Shown: in pieces, positions 17,352 through 24,962 of the stretch
Position numbering within the stretch: position 1 is the first letter of the stretch
Layout: each line of letters opens with the position of its first letter
DNA from: Rhodanobacter sp. T12-5
Lineage (GTDB): Bacteria; Pseudomonadota; Gammaproteobacteria; Xanthomonadales; Rhodanobacteraceae
DNA length: 64,000 nt
Direction: 5' to 3'
NCBI RefSeq assembly: GCF_008329435.1
Contig: NZ_NPKN01000004.1
Coordinates: 124,001 to 188,000 of the forward strand
Notes under the pieces: model-generated
Database searches by the model: none
Told to the model about the DNA's origin: nothing
The model's input: the letters and a program-made list of their open reading frames with translations, nothing else
Position numbers and translations under genes: made by a program

Positions 17352-18440
17352 ATGCGTCTGTTGCTGTCGTTGTTGCTGGCCGTCGTGTCGCTGCCGCTGC
17401 TGGCCGCGCCGCAGCTGGACAAGCTGACCCTGCCGACGGGCTTCCATATCGCGCTGTACTCCGGTCAGGTGCCGGATGCGCGCGAGATCGCCCTGGGCGC
17501 GAAAGGTACCGTGTTCGTCGGCTCCAACAGCGCCGGCAAGGTCTACGCGCTGACCGACGCGAACGGCGACGGCGTCGCCGACAAGGTGCGGGTGATCGCC
17601 AGCGGGCTGAAGCTGCCGGTGGGCGTGGCGTTCAAGGGCGGCGATCTGTACGTGTCCGCGGTGAGCCGGATCCTGGTGCTGCGCGACATCGAGAACCATC
17701 TGGACGATCCGCCGAAGCCCGAGGTGGTCACCGACAAGCTGCCCACCGAGACCCACCACGGATGGAAGTTCATCGCGTTCGGCCCCGACGGCAAGCTGTA
17801 CGTGCCGATCGGCGCACCGTGCAACATCTGCGACCCGGCGCCAGCGCACGGCAAGCTGATCCGCATGAACGCCGATGGAAGCGACTGGCAGGACGTCGCC
17901 CACGGCATCCGCAACACGGTCGGCTTCGACTGGCAGCCGGGCACGAAGCACCTGTGGTTCACCGACAACGGCCGCGACCTGATGGGCGACGACATGCCCA
18001 GCGACGAACTGAACGAGATCACCCGCGCCGGCGAGCACTTCGGCTATCCGTACTGCCATCAGGGCGACACGCTCGATCCGGAGTTCGGCAAGGGCAAGAG
18101 TTGCAAGGATTACGTGCCGCCGGTGCTGAAACTCGGTGCGCACGTCGCTTCGCTCGGCATGCGTTTCTACGAAGGCAATCAGTTCCCGGCCGGCTACAAG
18201 GGCGCGATCATCGTGGCCGAACACGGCTCGTGGAACCGCACGCACAAGTCCGGCTACCGCGTGATGACGGTGCGCCTCAAGGGCAGCAAGGTGCTTTCGT
18301 ACGAGCCGCTTATCACCGGCTTCGAGCAGGACGAAAGCGCCTGGGGCCGCCCGGCCGACGTGCAACCCCTGCCCGACGGCAGTCTGCTGGTCAGCGACGA
18401 CCTGGCGGGGGCGGTGTATCGGGTGACTTACAGGCCGTGA
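17352..18440 (+). CDS. PQQ-dependent sugar dehydrogenase (sorbosone/aldose type), periplasmic
   Basis: A 362-residue secreted six-bladed beta-propeller of the soluble PQQ sugar dehydrogenase family. A signal peptide (MRLLLSLLLAVVSLPLLA) leads to LPTGFHIALYSGQVPDAREI and THHGWKFIAFGPDGKLYVPI, which carries the His-containing PQQ/active-site strand. NTVGFDWQPGTKHLWFTDNG and GRPADVQPLPDGSLLVSDD follow. The family oxidises sugars such as sorbosone or aldoses. The paired cysteines in APCNICD are a feature of the sorbosone dehydrogenase branch. AAGGAG lies 8 bases before ATG 17352. Electron acceptor and PQQ synthesis genes are not in the window. Confidence 0.87.
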   Translation: MRLLLSLLLAVVSLPLLAAPQLDKLTLPTGFHIALYSGQVPDAREIALGAKGTVFVGSNSAGKVYALTDANGDGVADKVRVIASGLKLPVGVAFKGGDLYVSAVSRILVLRDIENHLDDPPKPEVVTDKLPTETHHGWKFIAFGPDGKLYVPIGAPCNICDPAPAHGKLIRMNADGSDWQDVAHGIRNTVGFDWQPGTKHLWFTDNGRDLMGDDMPSDELNEITRAGEHFGYPYCHQGDTLDPEFGKGKSCKDYVPPVLKLGAHVASLGMRFYEGNQFPAGYKGAIIVAEHGSWNRTHKSGYRVMTVRLKGSKVLSYEPLITGFEQDESAWGRPADVQPLPDGSLLVSDDLAGAVYRVTYRP

Positions 18441-18553
18441 GTGCCGCGCCATTTTGTTGCAAGGTGCGGTGACCAGCTTCGCTGTTGAAAAGCGCCTCCT
18501 GCCTTCGCAGGAATGACAAGATAAAAAGAGGCGGCCCGCCCGCAACCTCCAGG

Positions 18554-18591
18554 TCGTCATTCCTGCGAAGGCAGGAATCGCAGTTCAATAC
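18554..18591. repeat. Left inner arm of the 38-base inverted repeat (family B)
   Basis: It contains the palindrome cattcctgcgaaggcagga and extends through ttcaatac. It ends 11 bases before the GIY-YIG start codon. The inverted partner is 18893-18930, with a single mismatch. Confidence 0.85.
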
Positions 18592-18602
18592 GAGGCATAG
18601 CC

Positions 18603-18899
18603 ATGGACAGGCGACAACCCTGCGTCTACATACTGGCGAGCAAGAAGAACGGCGTCCTCTACATCGGCGTCACCAGCGACCTGACCAAACGCATCTGGCA
18701 GCACAAGAACGACGTGGTGGAGGGCTTTACCCATCGCTACGGCAGCCACACTCTGGTCTGGTACGAGCTTCACCCGACGATGGAGTCGGCGATCCTGCGC
18801 GAGAAAGCGCTCAAACGGTGGAAGCGCGACTGGAAGATGCGCTTGATCGCCGAAAGCAATGCCGACTGGCGGGACTTGTATCCGACTATTCTGTATTGA
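18603..18899 (+). CDS. GIY-YIG nuclease family protein (single domain)
   Basis: A 98-residue stand-alone GIY-YIG domain. The motif pair is CVYILASKKNGVLYIGVTS (Tyr9 and Tyr20 at the GIY/YIG positions). The catalytic Arg30 and His34 lie in TKRIWQHK, the metal-binding Glu61 in MESAILREK, and Asn86 near the end, so the active site looks complete. Relatives include the UPF0213/YhbQ group and homing endonucleases, which cut DNA at structured or specific sites. The last codons and the stop (ctgtattga) lie inside the right 38-base repeat arm, so gene and repeat are physically one unit. ATG 18603 follows the left arm directly. Confidence 0.88.
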   Translation: MDRRQPCVYILASKKNGVLYIGVTSDLTKRIWQHKNDVVEGFTHRYGSHTLVWYELHPTMESAILREKALKRWKRDWKMRLIAESNADWRDLYPTILY

Positions 18900-18930
18900 A
18901 GTGCGATTCCTGCCTTCGCAGGAATGACGA
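18893..18930. repeat. Right inner arm of the 38-base inverted repeat (family B)
   Basis: Inverted copy of 18554-18591 with one mismatch. Its first seven bases supply the end of the GIY-YIG coding region, including the stop codon. Confidence 0.85.
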
Positions 18931-19011
18931 GACAAAAAGCCCCACCGTCGTCATTCCTGCGAAGGCAGGAATCGCACTCCACGCAACACGCAACCCGAGC
19001 GGAGACACACC

Positions 19012-19635
19012 ATGCAACTGCGCAGCGACAATTTCGAGAACGGCCACTCCATTCCGCCTGAGTTCGCCTTCGGCAAGCGCGCCGATCCGTTCGCGCTGTC
19101 CGACAACCACAGCCCGCACCTGGCCTGGAAAAACGCCCCGTCCGCCACGCGTTCGTTCGTGCTGACCTGCATCGACACCGACGTGCCCAGCCGCGGCGAT
19201 GACGTGAACAAGCAGGGCCGCACAGTGCCGGCGGACCTGCCGCGGGTCGAGTTCGTGCACTGGCTGATGGCGAATATCCCGGCCGAGTGCGGCGAGCTGG
19301 CGGCCGGCGCCTGCAGCAACGAGGTCACGCCGCGCGGCAAGCGCGATCCGTTCGGGCCGCCGGGCAGCGTGCAGGGTGTCAACGACTTTACCGGCTGGTT
19401 TGCCGGCGACGCGGACATGGGCGGCGAATATCTCGGTTATGACGGCCCTTGCCCGCCATGGAATGACGCGTTGCTGCACCATTACCACTTCAAGATTCAT
19501 GCGCTGGACGTTGCCTCGCTGCCCCTGATCAAGGGTTTTTCGCTGGCCGAATTGCGCGCGGCGATGGTCGGTCACGTGCTGGCCGAGGCCGAGCTGGTCG
19601 GCACCTTCAGCTTGAACCCGGCCGTGGCCGGTTGA
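19012..19635 (+). CDS. YbhB/YbcL family PEBP-like protein
   Basis: A 207-residue phosphatidylethanolamine-binding-protein-like (Raf kinase inhibitor-like) protein. Marks are NHSPHLAWKNAPSATRSFVL, CIDTDVPSRGDD, the FVHWLMANIP strand with the ligand-pocket His, GYDGPCPPWND and HHYHFKIHALDV. Bacterial members are cytoplasmic or periplasmic; no signal peptide is seen here. They may bind small anionic ligands, and their function is undefined. The start at ATG 19012 follows the repeat pair by about 35 bases and a GGAGAC Shine-Dalgarno sequence, so its promoter region has probably been affected by the repeat element. Confidence 0.88.
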   Translation: MQLRSDNFENGHSIPPEFAFGKRADPFALSDNHSPHLAWKNAPSATRSFVLTCIDTDVPSRGDDVNKQGRTVPADLPRVEFVHWLMANIPAECGELAAGACSNEVTPRGKRDPFGPPGSVQGVNDFTGWFAGDADMGGEYLGYDGPCPPWNDALLHHYHFKIHALDVASLPLIKGFSLAELRAAMVGHVLAEAELVGTFSLNPAVAG

Positions 19636-19773
19636 TCGTGCGCAGGCGCAAACGTCGGCTTCGCGTGCAGGGCGATACCGACCGTCTTCACACTCGCATG
19701 GCGCGCGCTGTGGGTGAATGAACGCACGCGGCTGACCGGCCGCAGCCGTCACAACTACATAGAGGACGCCTCC

Positions 19774-19929
19774 ATGCTTCATTACGCGCTGGTTTTCCTG
19801 GTCATCGCGATCATCGCGGCCGTACTCGGTTTTGGCGGTATCGCCGGCGCCGCGGCCGGCATCGCGAAGATCCTTTTCGTGGTATTCCTGATCCTTGCGA
19901 TCATTGCGTTCTTTCGCCGTGCCAGATGA
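19774..19929 (+). CDS. DUF1328 small membrane protein (YtjA-like)
   Basis: A 51-residue DUF1328 protein with two hydrophobic segments ([20 protein letters not shown] and [17 protein letters not shown]) and a basic tail RRAR. YtjA-type proteins sit in the inner membrane and are often induced by osmotic or envelope stress. AGAGGA precedes ATG 19774. It opens a run of stress-type small membrane genes reaching to 22358. Confidence 0.9.
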   Translation: MLHYALVFLVIAIIAAVLGFGGIAGAAAGIAKILFVVFLILAIIAFFRRAR

Positions 19930-19982
19930 TCAACGGCTCTAGACAGGGCGGCGCCACACTGAGATTTTTCCGGAGCTGAGCA

Positions 19983-20345
19983 ATGAACAACCCTATCGAA
20001 CACCCCGAACAGCCCGCCGGCAGCCGCATCGATGAGCGTGCCGAGCGGATCAAACAGGCCACCTCCAATGCGGTAGCCAGCACGAAGGAAACGGTGGAGC
20101 GCACTGCCGATACCGTCGAGGAAGGGCTGCATCGCGCCACCGACAAGGCGGCCGACGCCGTCCACAAGGCCAGCGACAAGGCCGCCCACGTCAGCGAGCG
20201 CAGCCGCGAGGTCTACGACGAAACGATGGATCGCGCAGATGCGTGGCTGGAGCAGGCGCGCGAATACGTCCGCGAGAAACCGGTACAGTCGGTGGCCATC
20301 GCGTTGGGTGCCGGCTGGTTGCTCGGCCGCATCCTGCGGCGTTGA
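19983..20345 (+). CDS. DUF883 (ElaB/YqjD-like) membrane-anchored protein
   Basis: A 120-residue protein with a long amphipathic, coiled-coil-like middle (repeated ATDKAADAVHKASDKAAH type helices). The C-terminal anchor is VREKPVQSVAIALGAGWLLG with an RILRR end, the hallmark of ElaB/YqjD proteins. In E. coli these tail-anchored proteins bind ribosomes in stationary phase. The neighbouring genes match the yqjD-yqjE-yqjK order, supporting the assignment. Confidence 0.85.
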   Translation: MNNPIEHPEQPAGSRIDERAERIKQATSNAVASTKETVERTADTVEEGLHRATDKAADAVHKASDKAAHVSERSREVYDETMDRADAWLEQAREYVREKPVQSVAIALGAGWLLGRILRR

Positions 20346-20368
20346 CCCATACGACGCGGGAGTCGGGG

Positions 20369-20842
20369 ATGCACGACGAGGGCGAGCCACCTCGCGAAGC
20401 GACGGCGCCGGAACCGGCGCCGTCTTCGTCTGGGTTGCTGACGGAGATCGGCCAGCTCGGCCGGGCGGTCAAGCGACTGTTCGGTGCGCAGATGCATCTG
20501 CTGGCGGCGGAACTGGGACTGGCGCGCAGCGCCATTTCCTGGATGCTGCTGGCGGGCTTGGCCGCCACGGTGGCAGGGGTCGGCTTCGGGCTTACCGTGC
20601 TCGGCCTGATCGGCCTGCTGCTGGCCTGGTGGCTGGGCTCGTGGACCTGGGCGCTGCTGGCGCTGGCCGTGCTGCAGGTGCTGTTCCTGCTCGGTGCGAT
20701 CGGGCTGTTCCGGCGCTGCATGCACTGGATGAGCCTGCCGGCCACGCGCGGCGAATGGCATGCCATGATGCGCGACACCATGCACAAAGCCGAGGCCGAA
20801 GCTCCAGCGGATCGGTCCACCGAAGGGGAACATCGCCCATGA
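20369..20842 (+). CDS. YqjE-like phage-holin superfamily membrane protein
   Basis: A 157-residue protein of the DUF1469/YqjE (holin superfamily III) type. An N-terminal amphipathic helix (LGRAVKRLFGAQMHLLAAEL) is followed by two membrane segments (about residues 55-85 and 88-115). ATG 20369 is taken as the start. Its stop overlaps the next start by 4 bases (ATGA). The role in the envelope stress cluster is not defined; it is unlikely to be a true phage holin here because no lysis genes are near. Confidence 0.82.
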   Translation: MHDEGEPPREATAPEPAPSSSGLLTEIGQLGRAVKRLFGAQMHLLAAELGLARSAISWMLLAGLAATVAGVGFGLTVLGLIGLLLAWWLGSWTWALLALAVLQVLFLLGAIGLFRRCMHWMSLPATRGEWHAMMRDTMHKAEAEAPADRSTEGEHRP

Positions 20843-21165
20843 GCCTGACGAAACAGCGCGCCAAAGTGCAGGAGGCAAGACTGCGCATGAGCATGGTGCG
20901 CCGCGAATTGAGCACGCCTGCCGCGGCCCTGCTGGCGCGCGGCCGCGAATATCCGCTGACCACGGTGGGCACGGCGGCCGGTGCCGGCTTCGTGCTGGGC
21001 AGCCTCAACGTGCATCCGCTGCGGATTCCGGGACTGGGCAGCCTGCTCGGCGGCGGATTGGCCGAAGCGGTCGCCTGGGGCACGCGGCTGGTGGCCGAGC
21101 TGGGAGTGGCCGGCATGGATCGTCGGCCCCGTACCGACGAACGGGATCACGGCGACCGGGCATGA
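20839..21165 (+). CDS. YqjK-like hypothetical protein
   Basis: A 108-residue protein in the position of E. coli yqjK. It has a basic N-terminal helix (TKQRAKVQEARLRMSMVRREL) and one hydrophobic region (LTTVGTAAGAGFVLGSLNV). ATGA overlaps join it to both neighbours, so it is an integral part of the operon. Sequence similarity to YqjK is weak and the name rests on context. Confidence 0.7.
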   Translation: MSLTKQRAKVQEARLRMSMVRRELSTPAAALLARGREYPLTTVGTAAGAGFVLGSLNVHPLRIPGLGSLLGGGLAEAVAWGTRLVAELGVAGMDRRPRTDERDHGDRA

Positions 21166-22358
21166 GCGAATCCGAGAAAGTCCCTGCGCCCGCGGATGCC
21201 GTGGCAGACGACGGCGTGGCGGCGATCCTGCTCGACGCGGAGCCACCGCCGGAAACGTCTGCGCTCGAGGATCCAGCCTCCTCGAAGGCGACGCGTCGGC
21301 TGAACGTCGGGCGCGCGACGCGCCGACACCTGCGCGCGATCCGCATGGTGCTGAACGCGCTGATGTTGCTGGCGCTGATGTACACCATCACGCTGACCAA
21401 GGCCTTGCTGATTCCGCTGGTGCTGGCCGCGTTCATCGGGCTGGCGCTGAACCCGATCGTCGCCTTCGGTACACGCATCCGCCTGCCGCGCTGGCTGACC
21501 GCCAGCGTGCTGATGATCGGCCTGATCGTCGGCATCGGCACCGGCGTGGGCCTGCTGGCGCAGCCGGCGATCGGCTGGTTCCATGGCGCGCCCACCGCAA
21601 TCCGCAGTTTCGTGCCGAAGTTGCGCAGCTTCACCAAGCCGCTGGAAGCGGCCAACCGTGCCACGCAGACCCTGGTCAGCGGCAACAGCCGCGCCGTGGT
21701 GCCGCAGTCCACGCCGATCTCGATCAGCGCCTGGGACGTGGTCTCGACCGCGCCGAAGGTGCTGGCGGCCGTGCTCAGCGTGATGTTGCTGGTGTTCTTC
21801 TTCCTGATCTACGGCGACTCGATGCTGCGCCGACTGGTGGAGATCACGCCCAGTTTTGCGTACAAGCGACACGCAGTGACGATCGTGCGCGGGATCCAGA
21901 CCGAGGTATCGCGCTACCTGCTCACCGCGTTGCTGATCAACGCCAGCCTCGGCGCGGTCACCGCCGGCATGCTGTGGCTGTACAAGGTGCCCGACCCGCT
22001 GCTGTGGGGCGCGGTGGCGATGTTCGCCAACTTCATCCCCTACGTCGGCGCGATCGTCACCACCACCGTGCTGGCCCTGGTGTGCATGCTCTACGCGAAC
22101 GACGCCAGCCTGGAAGTGTTCCTGCCGGTGCTTACCTTCGCCGGCATCACCGCGGTGGAGGGCAACCTGATCACCCCGCTGATCCAGGGCGCCAGCATGC
22201 GGCTCAGCCCGATCGCGATCCTGCTGTGGCTGCTGGTGTGGGGTTGGCTGTGGGGCATCCCCGGCGCCCTGCTGGCGGTGCCGATGCTGACCTGCACCAA
22301 GCTGATCACCGAACGCGTGCGCGGCTGGGAATGGTTCGCGCACATCGTGCAGCGCTAG
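21162..22358 (+). CDS. AI-2E family transporter (PerM-like)
   Basis: A 398-residue polytopic protein with about eight membrane segments. After a hydrophilic N-terminal 55 residues come two helices (LNALMLLALMYTITLTKALL, IPLVLAAFIGLALNPIV). A large soluble insertion follows, then the conserved ATFANFIPYVG-type segment (here VAMFANFIPYVGAIVTT) and the signature VEGNLITPLIQG. Family members include the AI-2 exporter TqsA, sodium/lithium antiporters and PerM; substrate prediction is not possible. It is the last gene of the DUF883 operon, coupled by an ATGA overlap. Confidence 0.9.
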   Translation: MSESEKVPAPADAVADDGVAAILLDAEPPPETSALEDPASSKATRRLNVGRATRRHLRAIRMVLNALMLLALMYTITLTKALLIPLVLAAFIGLALNPIVAFGTRIRLPRWLTASVLMIGLIVGIGTGVGLLAQPAIGWFHGAPTAIRSFVPKLRSFTKPLEAANRATQTLVSGNSRAVVPQSTPISISAWDVVSTAPKVLAAVLSVMLLVFFFLIYGDSMLRRLVEITPSFAYKRHAVTIVRGIQTEVSRYLLTALLINASLGAVTAGMLWLYKVPDPLLWGAVAMFANFIPYVGAIVTTTVLALVCMLYANDASLEVFLPVLTFAGITAVEGNLITPLIQGASMRLSPIAILLWLLVWGWLWGIPGALLAVPMLTCTKLITERVRGWEWFAHIVQR

Positions 22359-22590
22359 GGCGCCCTGCCTTGGCGTCGTAGGACCGGCTCGGCCCGTCGG
22401 CTCGTCGACGATGCGCATGGCCATTGCCTGGTCGCCGCCCGGCCTCGACCGGCGCGGGCGCCGTCCCCGGTCATGTGGCCCGCGCCAAAAAATTCTGGAT
22501 CGACTTGTCACGATGGCGGCTTCCCACGCGTCCTGGTGTCTGGCGGCCGCACGCGGCGGCCGCGAAGCCAACGCACGTGAGGAGAACGCC

Positions 22591-22893
22591 ATGAACAGAA
22601 ATGCCAGCCTGGTGATGCTCAAGGCCAAACCCGGCCAGCGCGACGAGGTCAGGCGCGTCTGGGAAAAATACGCCCGCGACTACATCGCCGGCAGCACGCT
22701 CGGTTTCTACTATTGCTACGATGACGGCGATCCCGACCGGATCATCGTGTTCGGGCTGGGCGACCCCGCCAGCATCCGGGAGTTCGCGCAGCAACCCTGG
22801 TTCTCCGACTATCAGCGCGACACGCATGCGCTGCTTGCCGAGCCGGGCGAGATCCGCAGCATGACGCCGCAATATGTGAAAGACAACGCGTGA
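22591..22893 (+). CDS. Antibiotic biosynthesis monooxygenase (ABM) domain protein
   Basis: A 100-residue dimeric alpha+beta barrel type protein. The pattern [39 protein letters not shown] and [12 protein letters not shown] is that of ABM/quinol monooxygenase-like proteins. Members oxidise quinones or degrade heme, though many have unknown activity. GAGGAGA lies 7 bases before ATG 22591. Its stop overlaps a possible GTG start of the cupin gene, so the two are coupled and may act on one small molecule. Confidence 0.8.
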   Translation: MNRNASLVMLKAKPGQRDEVRRVWEKYARDYIAGSTLGFYYCYDDGDPDRIIVFGLGDPASIREFAQQPWFSDYQRDTHALLAEPGEIRSMTPQYVKDNA

Positions 22894-22904
22894 TCAGGTG
22901 TGCC

Positions 22905-23270
22905 ATGACCGACGGTGCGATCAATCTCCAGGACAAGCTCGCCCGGTTCTCGGAACACTGGTCGCCCCGCGTCATTGCCGAAATGAATGACTACCAGTTC
23001 AAGCTCGTCAAGCTGCAGGGCGAGTTTGTCTGGCATGCGCACGCGGACACGGATGAAGTCTTCATCGTGCTCCAGGGCACCATGACGCTCGAGTTCAGGG
23101 ACAAGGCCATCCCGCTCGCTGCCGGGGAAATGTACGTCGTTCCCAAAGGCGTGGAGCATCGCCCCGTGGCCGCGCAGGAATGCTGCGTGATGCTGGTCGA
23201 GCCACGCGGCGTGGTCAACACCGGCGATGCAGGCGGTGCCTATACCGCGCAGAACGACGTGTGGGTGTAG
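22905..23270 (+). CDS. Cupin domain protein
   Basis: A 121-residue single cupin. It carries the two cupin motifs ([20 protein letters not shown] with His/His/Glu metal ligands, and [16 protein letters not shown] with the last His) and the subgroup ending [20 protein letters not shown]. This subgroup is widespread and uncharacterised. ATG 22905 ([11 protein letters not shown]) matches the usual start; a GTG at 22890 would overlap the upstream stop. It forms a pair with the ABM protein. Confidence 0.87.
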   Translation: MTDGAINLQDKLARFSEHWSPRVIAEMNDYQFKLVKLQGEFVWHAHADTDEVFIVLQGTMTLEFRDKAIPLAAGEMYVVPKGVEHRPVAAQECCVMLVEPRGVVNTGDAGGAYTAQNDVWV

Positions 23271-23430
23271 CGCACCCCGCGGTCACTTCAGCAGCGGGAA
23301 TTCATGCAGGCTTCTTCGCGGAAGCGGGATCGGCCGGGGCGGCGTTCGCCGCCGGCGCTGGTCAACGCCGAGAGCGACGTCAAGCCGATGGCAGAGAAAG
23401 CTCTCTCAGTGCTTGGAGTCCATCAAGAAT

Positions 23431-23487
23431 CAAAGGGGACGGAGGACGGAGGTAATTAATCCAATTTAACTACCTCCGTGCCCTTTG
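23431..23487. repeat. Imperfect inverted repeat in the gap after the cupin gene
   Basis: ACGGAGGTAATTAA (23446-23459) is inverted at 23466-23479 with one mismatch; the outer caaagggg/ccctttg bases (23431 and 23487) extend the arms. A partial direct copy of ggacggagg lies inside the left arm. Together with the A+T-rich centre it looks like the end or remnant of a small mobile repeat. The rest of 23271-23506 shows no gene. Confidence 0.7.
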
Positions 23488-23506
23488 CTAGCGTCCCTTT
23501 GCTAAC

Positions 23507-24085
23507 TCAGCCCCGCGGACGAGGCTTCTTCGGCGGTGGTCCGAGTTCGACCAGGGCCATGCCCACGATGGCCGCTTCAGCGATGATGGTTTCCAGTGCT
23601 GCCTTGCCCGCTTCGTTGACATACAGCACAGCCGCGGCTGTCAGCGGGTCCTTGAACACGGCAGCACTGACCGGCAGCCTGTCCTCGAAGAATGCCTCCT
23701 TCACGATCGAGCCGCTCGGACGCTTGGCCGAGCGAGCCTCGTCGATGCAGGGAATGACGTTGGTCACGTTGTAGAACCAGCGCGGCTCGCCCGCGCAATC
23801 CATCTCCAGGAACTGCCCGAAGCGCGACAGGAAGGGCTCGAGCGCAGCCTTTGCCCTGTCGTTCATGGCCAGGGCGCCAGGAGTCAGCGCACTGACATCT
23901 GCCAGCGGTTTGGGTTTCTTCTTTCCAGGTTCGACGAAGACTTCGACCTTGGGCTTCTTTGACCAGGAGAGGCTGGCACCAGAGGTGTCGAACATGCCCG
24001 ACTCGACGTCCTTGTCACTGGCAAAGACCAGTGGCGCATAGTCATTGACGGAGCCGCTTTTGAGTTCCCATACCTTCACTTCCAT
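23507..24085 (-). CDS. Imm11-family (DUF1629) immunity-like protein
   Basis: A 192-residue protein whose core resembles the Imm11/DUF1629 family: start VKVWELKSGSVNDYAPL, then a middle FLSRFGQFLEM, WFYNVTNVIPCIDEARS and VNEAGKAALETIIAEA. Imm11 proteins are immunity partners of polymorphic toxins. It lies only 4 bases after the stop of a short frame that could be the end of a toxin gene, in the toxin-immunity order. ATG 24085 is preferred for that reason; ATG 24109 is in frame too. Lysine content is higher than in neighbours (PGKKKPKPLAD), consistent with transfer. A housekeeping role cannot be excluded. Confidence 0.7.
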   Translation of the reverse strand: MEVKVWELKSGSVNDYAPLVFASDKDVESGMFDTSGASLSWSKKPKVEVFVEPGKKKPKPLADVSALTPGALAMNDRAKAALEPFLSRFGQFLEMDCAGEPRWFYNVTNVIPCIDEARSAKRPSGSIVKEAFFEDRLPVSAAVFKDPLTAAAVLYVNEAGKAALETIIAEAAIVGMALVELGPPPKKPRPRG

Positions 24086-24089
24086 CACC

Positions 24090-24203
24090 TCAGTAGTCGA
24101 AGTCGTCATTGAGGATGTCGTACCGGATGTCCTGCAGCGCTTTCCGGCCGTTTGCCTGGTTCGAGGGCTTCGCGAGCGTCTTTACCGAATTCCGCGCGGT
24201 TCT
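24090..24203 (-). pseudogene. Possible 3' remnant of a polymorphic toxin gene
   Basis: Between the response regulator and the Imm11 gene there is a short stretch that can be read as LKNRAEFGKDAREALEP in one frame and as KALQDIRYDILNDDFDY-stop in another. Joined by one frameshift they look like the C-terminal end of a nuclease-type toxin. The upstream part of the gene is gone; the response regulator ends at 24204. Recognition is by pattern and context only. Confidence 0.4.
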
Positions 24204-24962
24204 TCAGGGCAACCCCAGCACCACCCGCGCACCGGCACGAAACCGCCGACTCAGATCCAGCCGCGTACCGTCATGCAGCACGATCTCCGCCCCACCCTTG
24301 AACAACGGATGCACCTCGCGGATGCGCGCCAGGTTGACCAGCGTGCCGCGATGGATGCGCAGGAAGCGCGCCGGGTCGAGTTGCACCAGCAGGTGGCGCA
24401 AGGTGTCACGATGCAGGTAGCGGACCGGGCCGATATGGATGTGCAGGTAGTTGCCGTCGGCGCGGATCCAGTCGATGTCGTCGACGGCGAGCACGCGGAT
24501 GTGTTCGCCGTGGCGTACGCTGAGGCGTTGCACGTAGCCGTTGGCGGGTGCCGGTTCGGTCGCGGCGCCGGTGCCGGCATGCAGGCCGTGCCAGTGCTGG
24601 TTCACCCGCGCCATCGCCTGGTCGAAGCGGGCCTGGTCGATCGGCTTGAGCACGTAGTCCAGCGCCATCGCGTCGAACGCGCGCAGCGCGTGTTCGGCGA
24701 AGGCGGTGGTGAACACCACCAGCGGCAGGCGGTCGGGCGCGAGTTCGTGCAGCAGTTCGAAGCCGTCCATGCCGGGCATCTGGATGTCCAGGAACAGCAG
24801 GTCCGGCTGCAGTGCGCGCACCGCCTGCATCGCCTCGGCGGCGTTGCCGCATTCGCCGACGATCTCCACTTCGGGGTGGCTGGCCAGCGCCTGGCGCAGC
24901 GCGAGGCGCGCCAGCACCTCGTCGTCGACCAGCACGGTGCGCAGGCGTGGCGTGTTGTTCAT
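24204..24962 (-). CDS. LytTR-type response regulator (LytR/AlgR family)
   Basis: A 252-residue regulator. The receiver domain (1-125) has the acidic pair in VLVDDE, phospho-acceptor Asp59 in LLFLDIQMPGMDG, Thr in VFTTAFAEHAL and Lys in YVLKPID. The LytTR DNA-binding domain (about 145-250) includes IDWIRADGNYLHIH and FLRIHRGTLVNLARI. LytTR regulators control virulence, exopolysaccharide and bacteriocin genes. The start overlaps the kinase stop (ATGA), so the pair is co-translated. The frame continues upstream through the kinase as a shadow. Confidence 0.92.
   Translation of the reverse strand: MNNTPRLRTVLVDDEVLARLALRQALASHPEVEIVGECGNAAEAMQAVRALQPDLLFLDIQMPGMDGFELLHELAPDRLPLVVFTTAFAEHALRAFDAMALDYVLKPIDQARFDQAMARVNQHWHGLHAGTGAATEPAPANGYVQRLSVRHGEHIRVLAVDDIDWIRADGNYLHIHIGPVRYLHRDTLRHLLVQLDPARFLRIHRGTLVNLARIREVHPLFKGGAEIVLHDGTRLDLSRRFRAGARVVLGLP

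Larger units (their letters stand above)
18482..18976. mobile_element. Candidate repeat-flanked GIY-YIG element
   Basis: One small GIY-YIG gene lies between two pairs of family-B palindromic repeats: 18482-18528 and 18554-18591 on the left, 18893-18939 and 18948-18976 on the right. The inner arms 18554-18591 and 18893-18930 are inverted copies of 38 bases with one mismatch. The outer left copy has the same orientation as the inner right one. This looks like a REP-type unit carrying its own nuclease, but mobility is not shown. Confidence 0.5.

Noticed and set aside
18482..18980. CRISPR array suggested by repeated cattcctgcgaaggcagga units
   Set aside because: Only four copies in alternating orientation, with a gene between and irregular spacing; palindromic dispersed repeats, not a CRISPR.
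20369..20842. Prophage holin
   Set aside because: Holin superfamily fold only; context with DUF883 and YqjK-like genes and absence of any lysis or phage gene point to YqjE.
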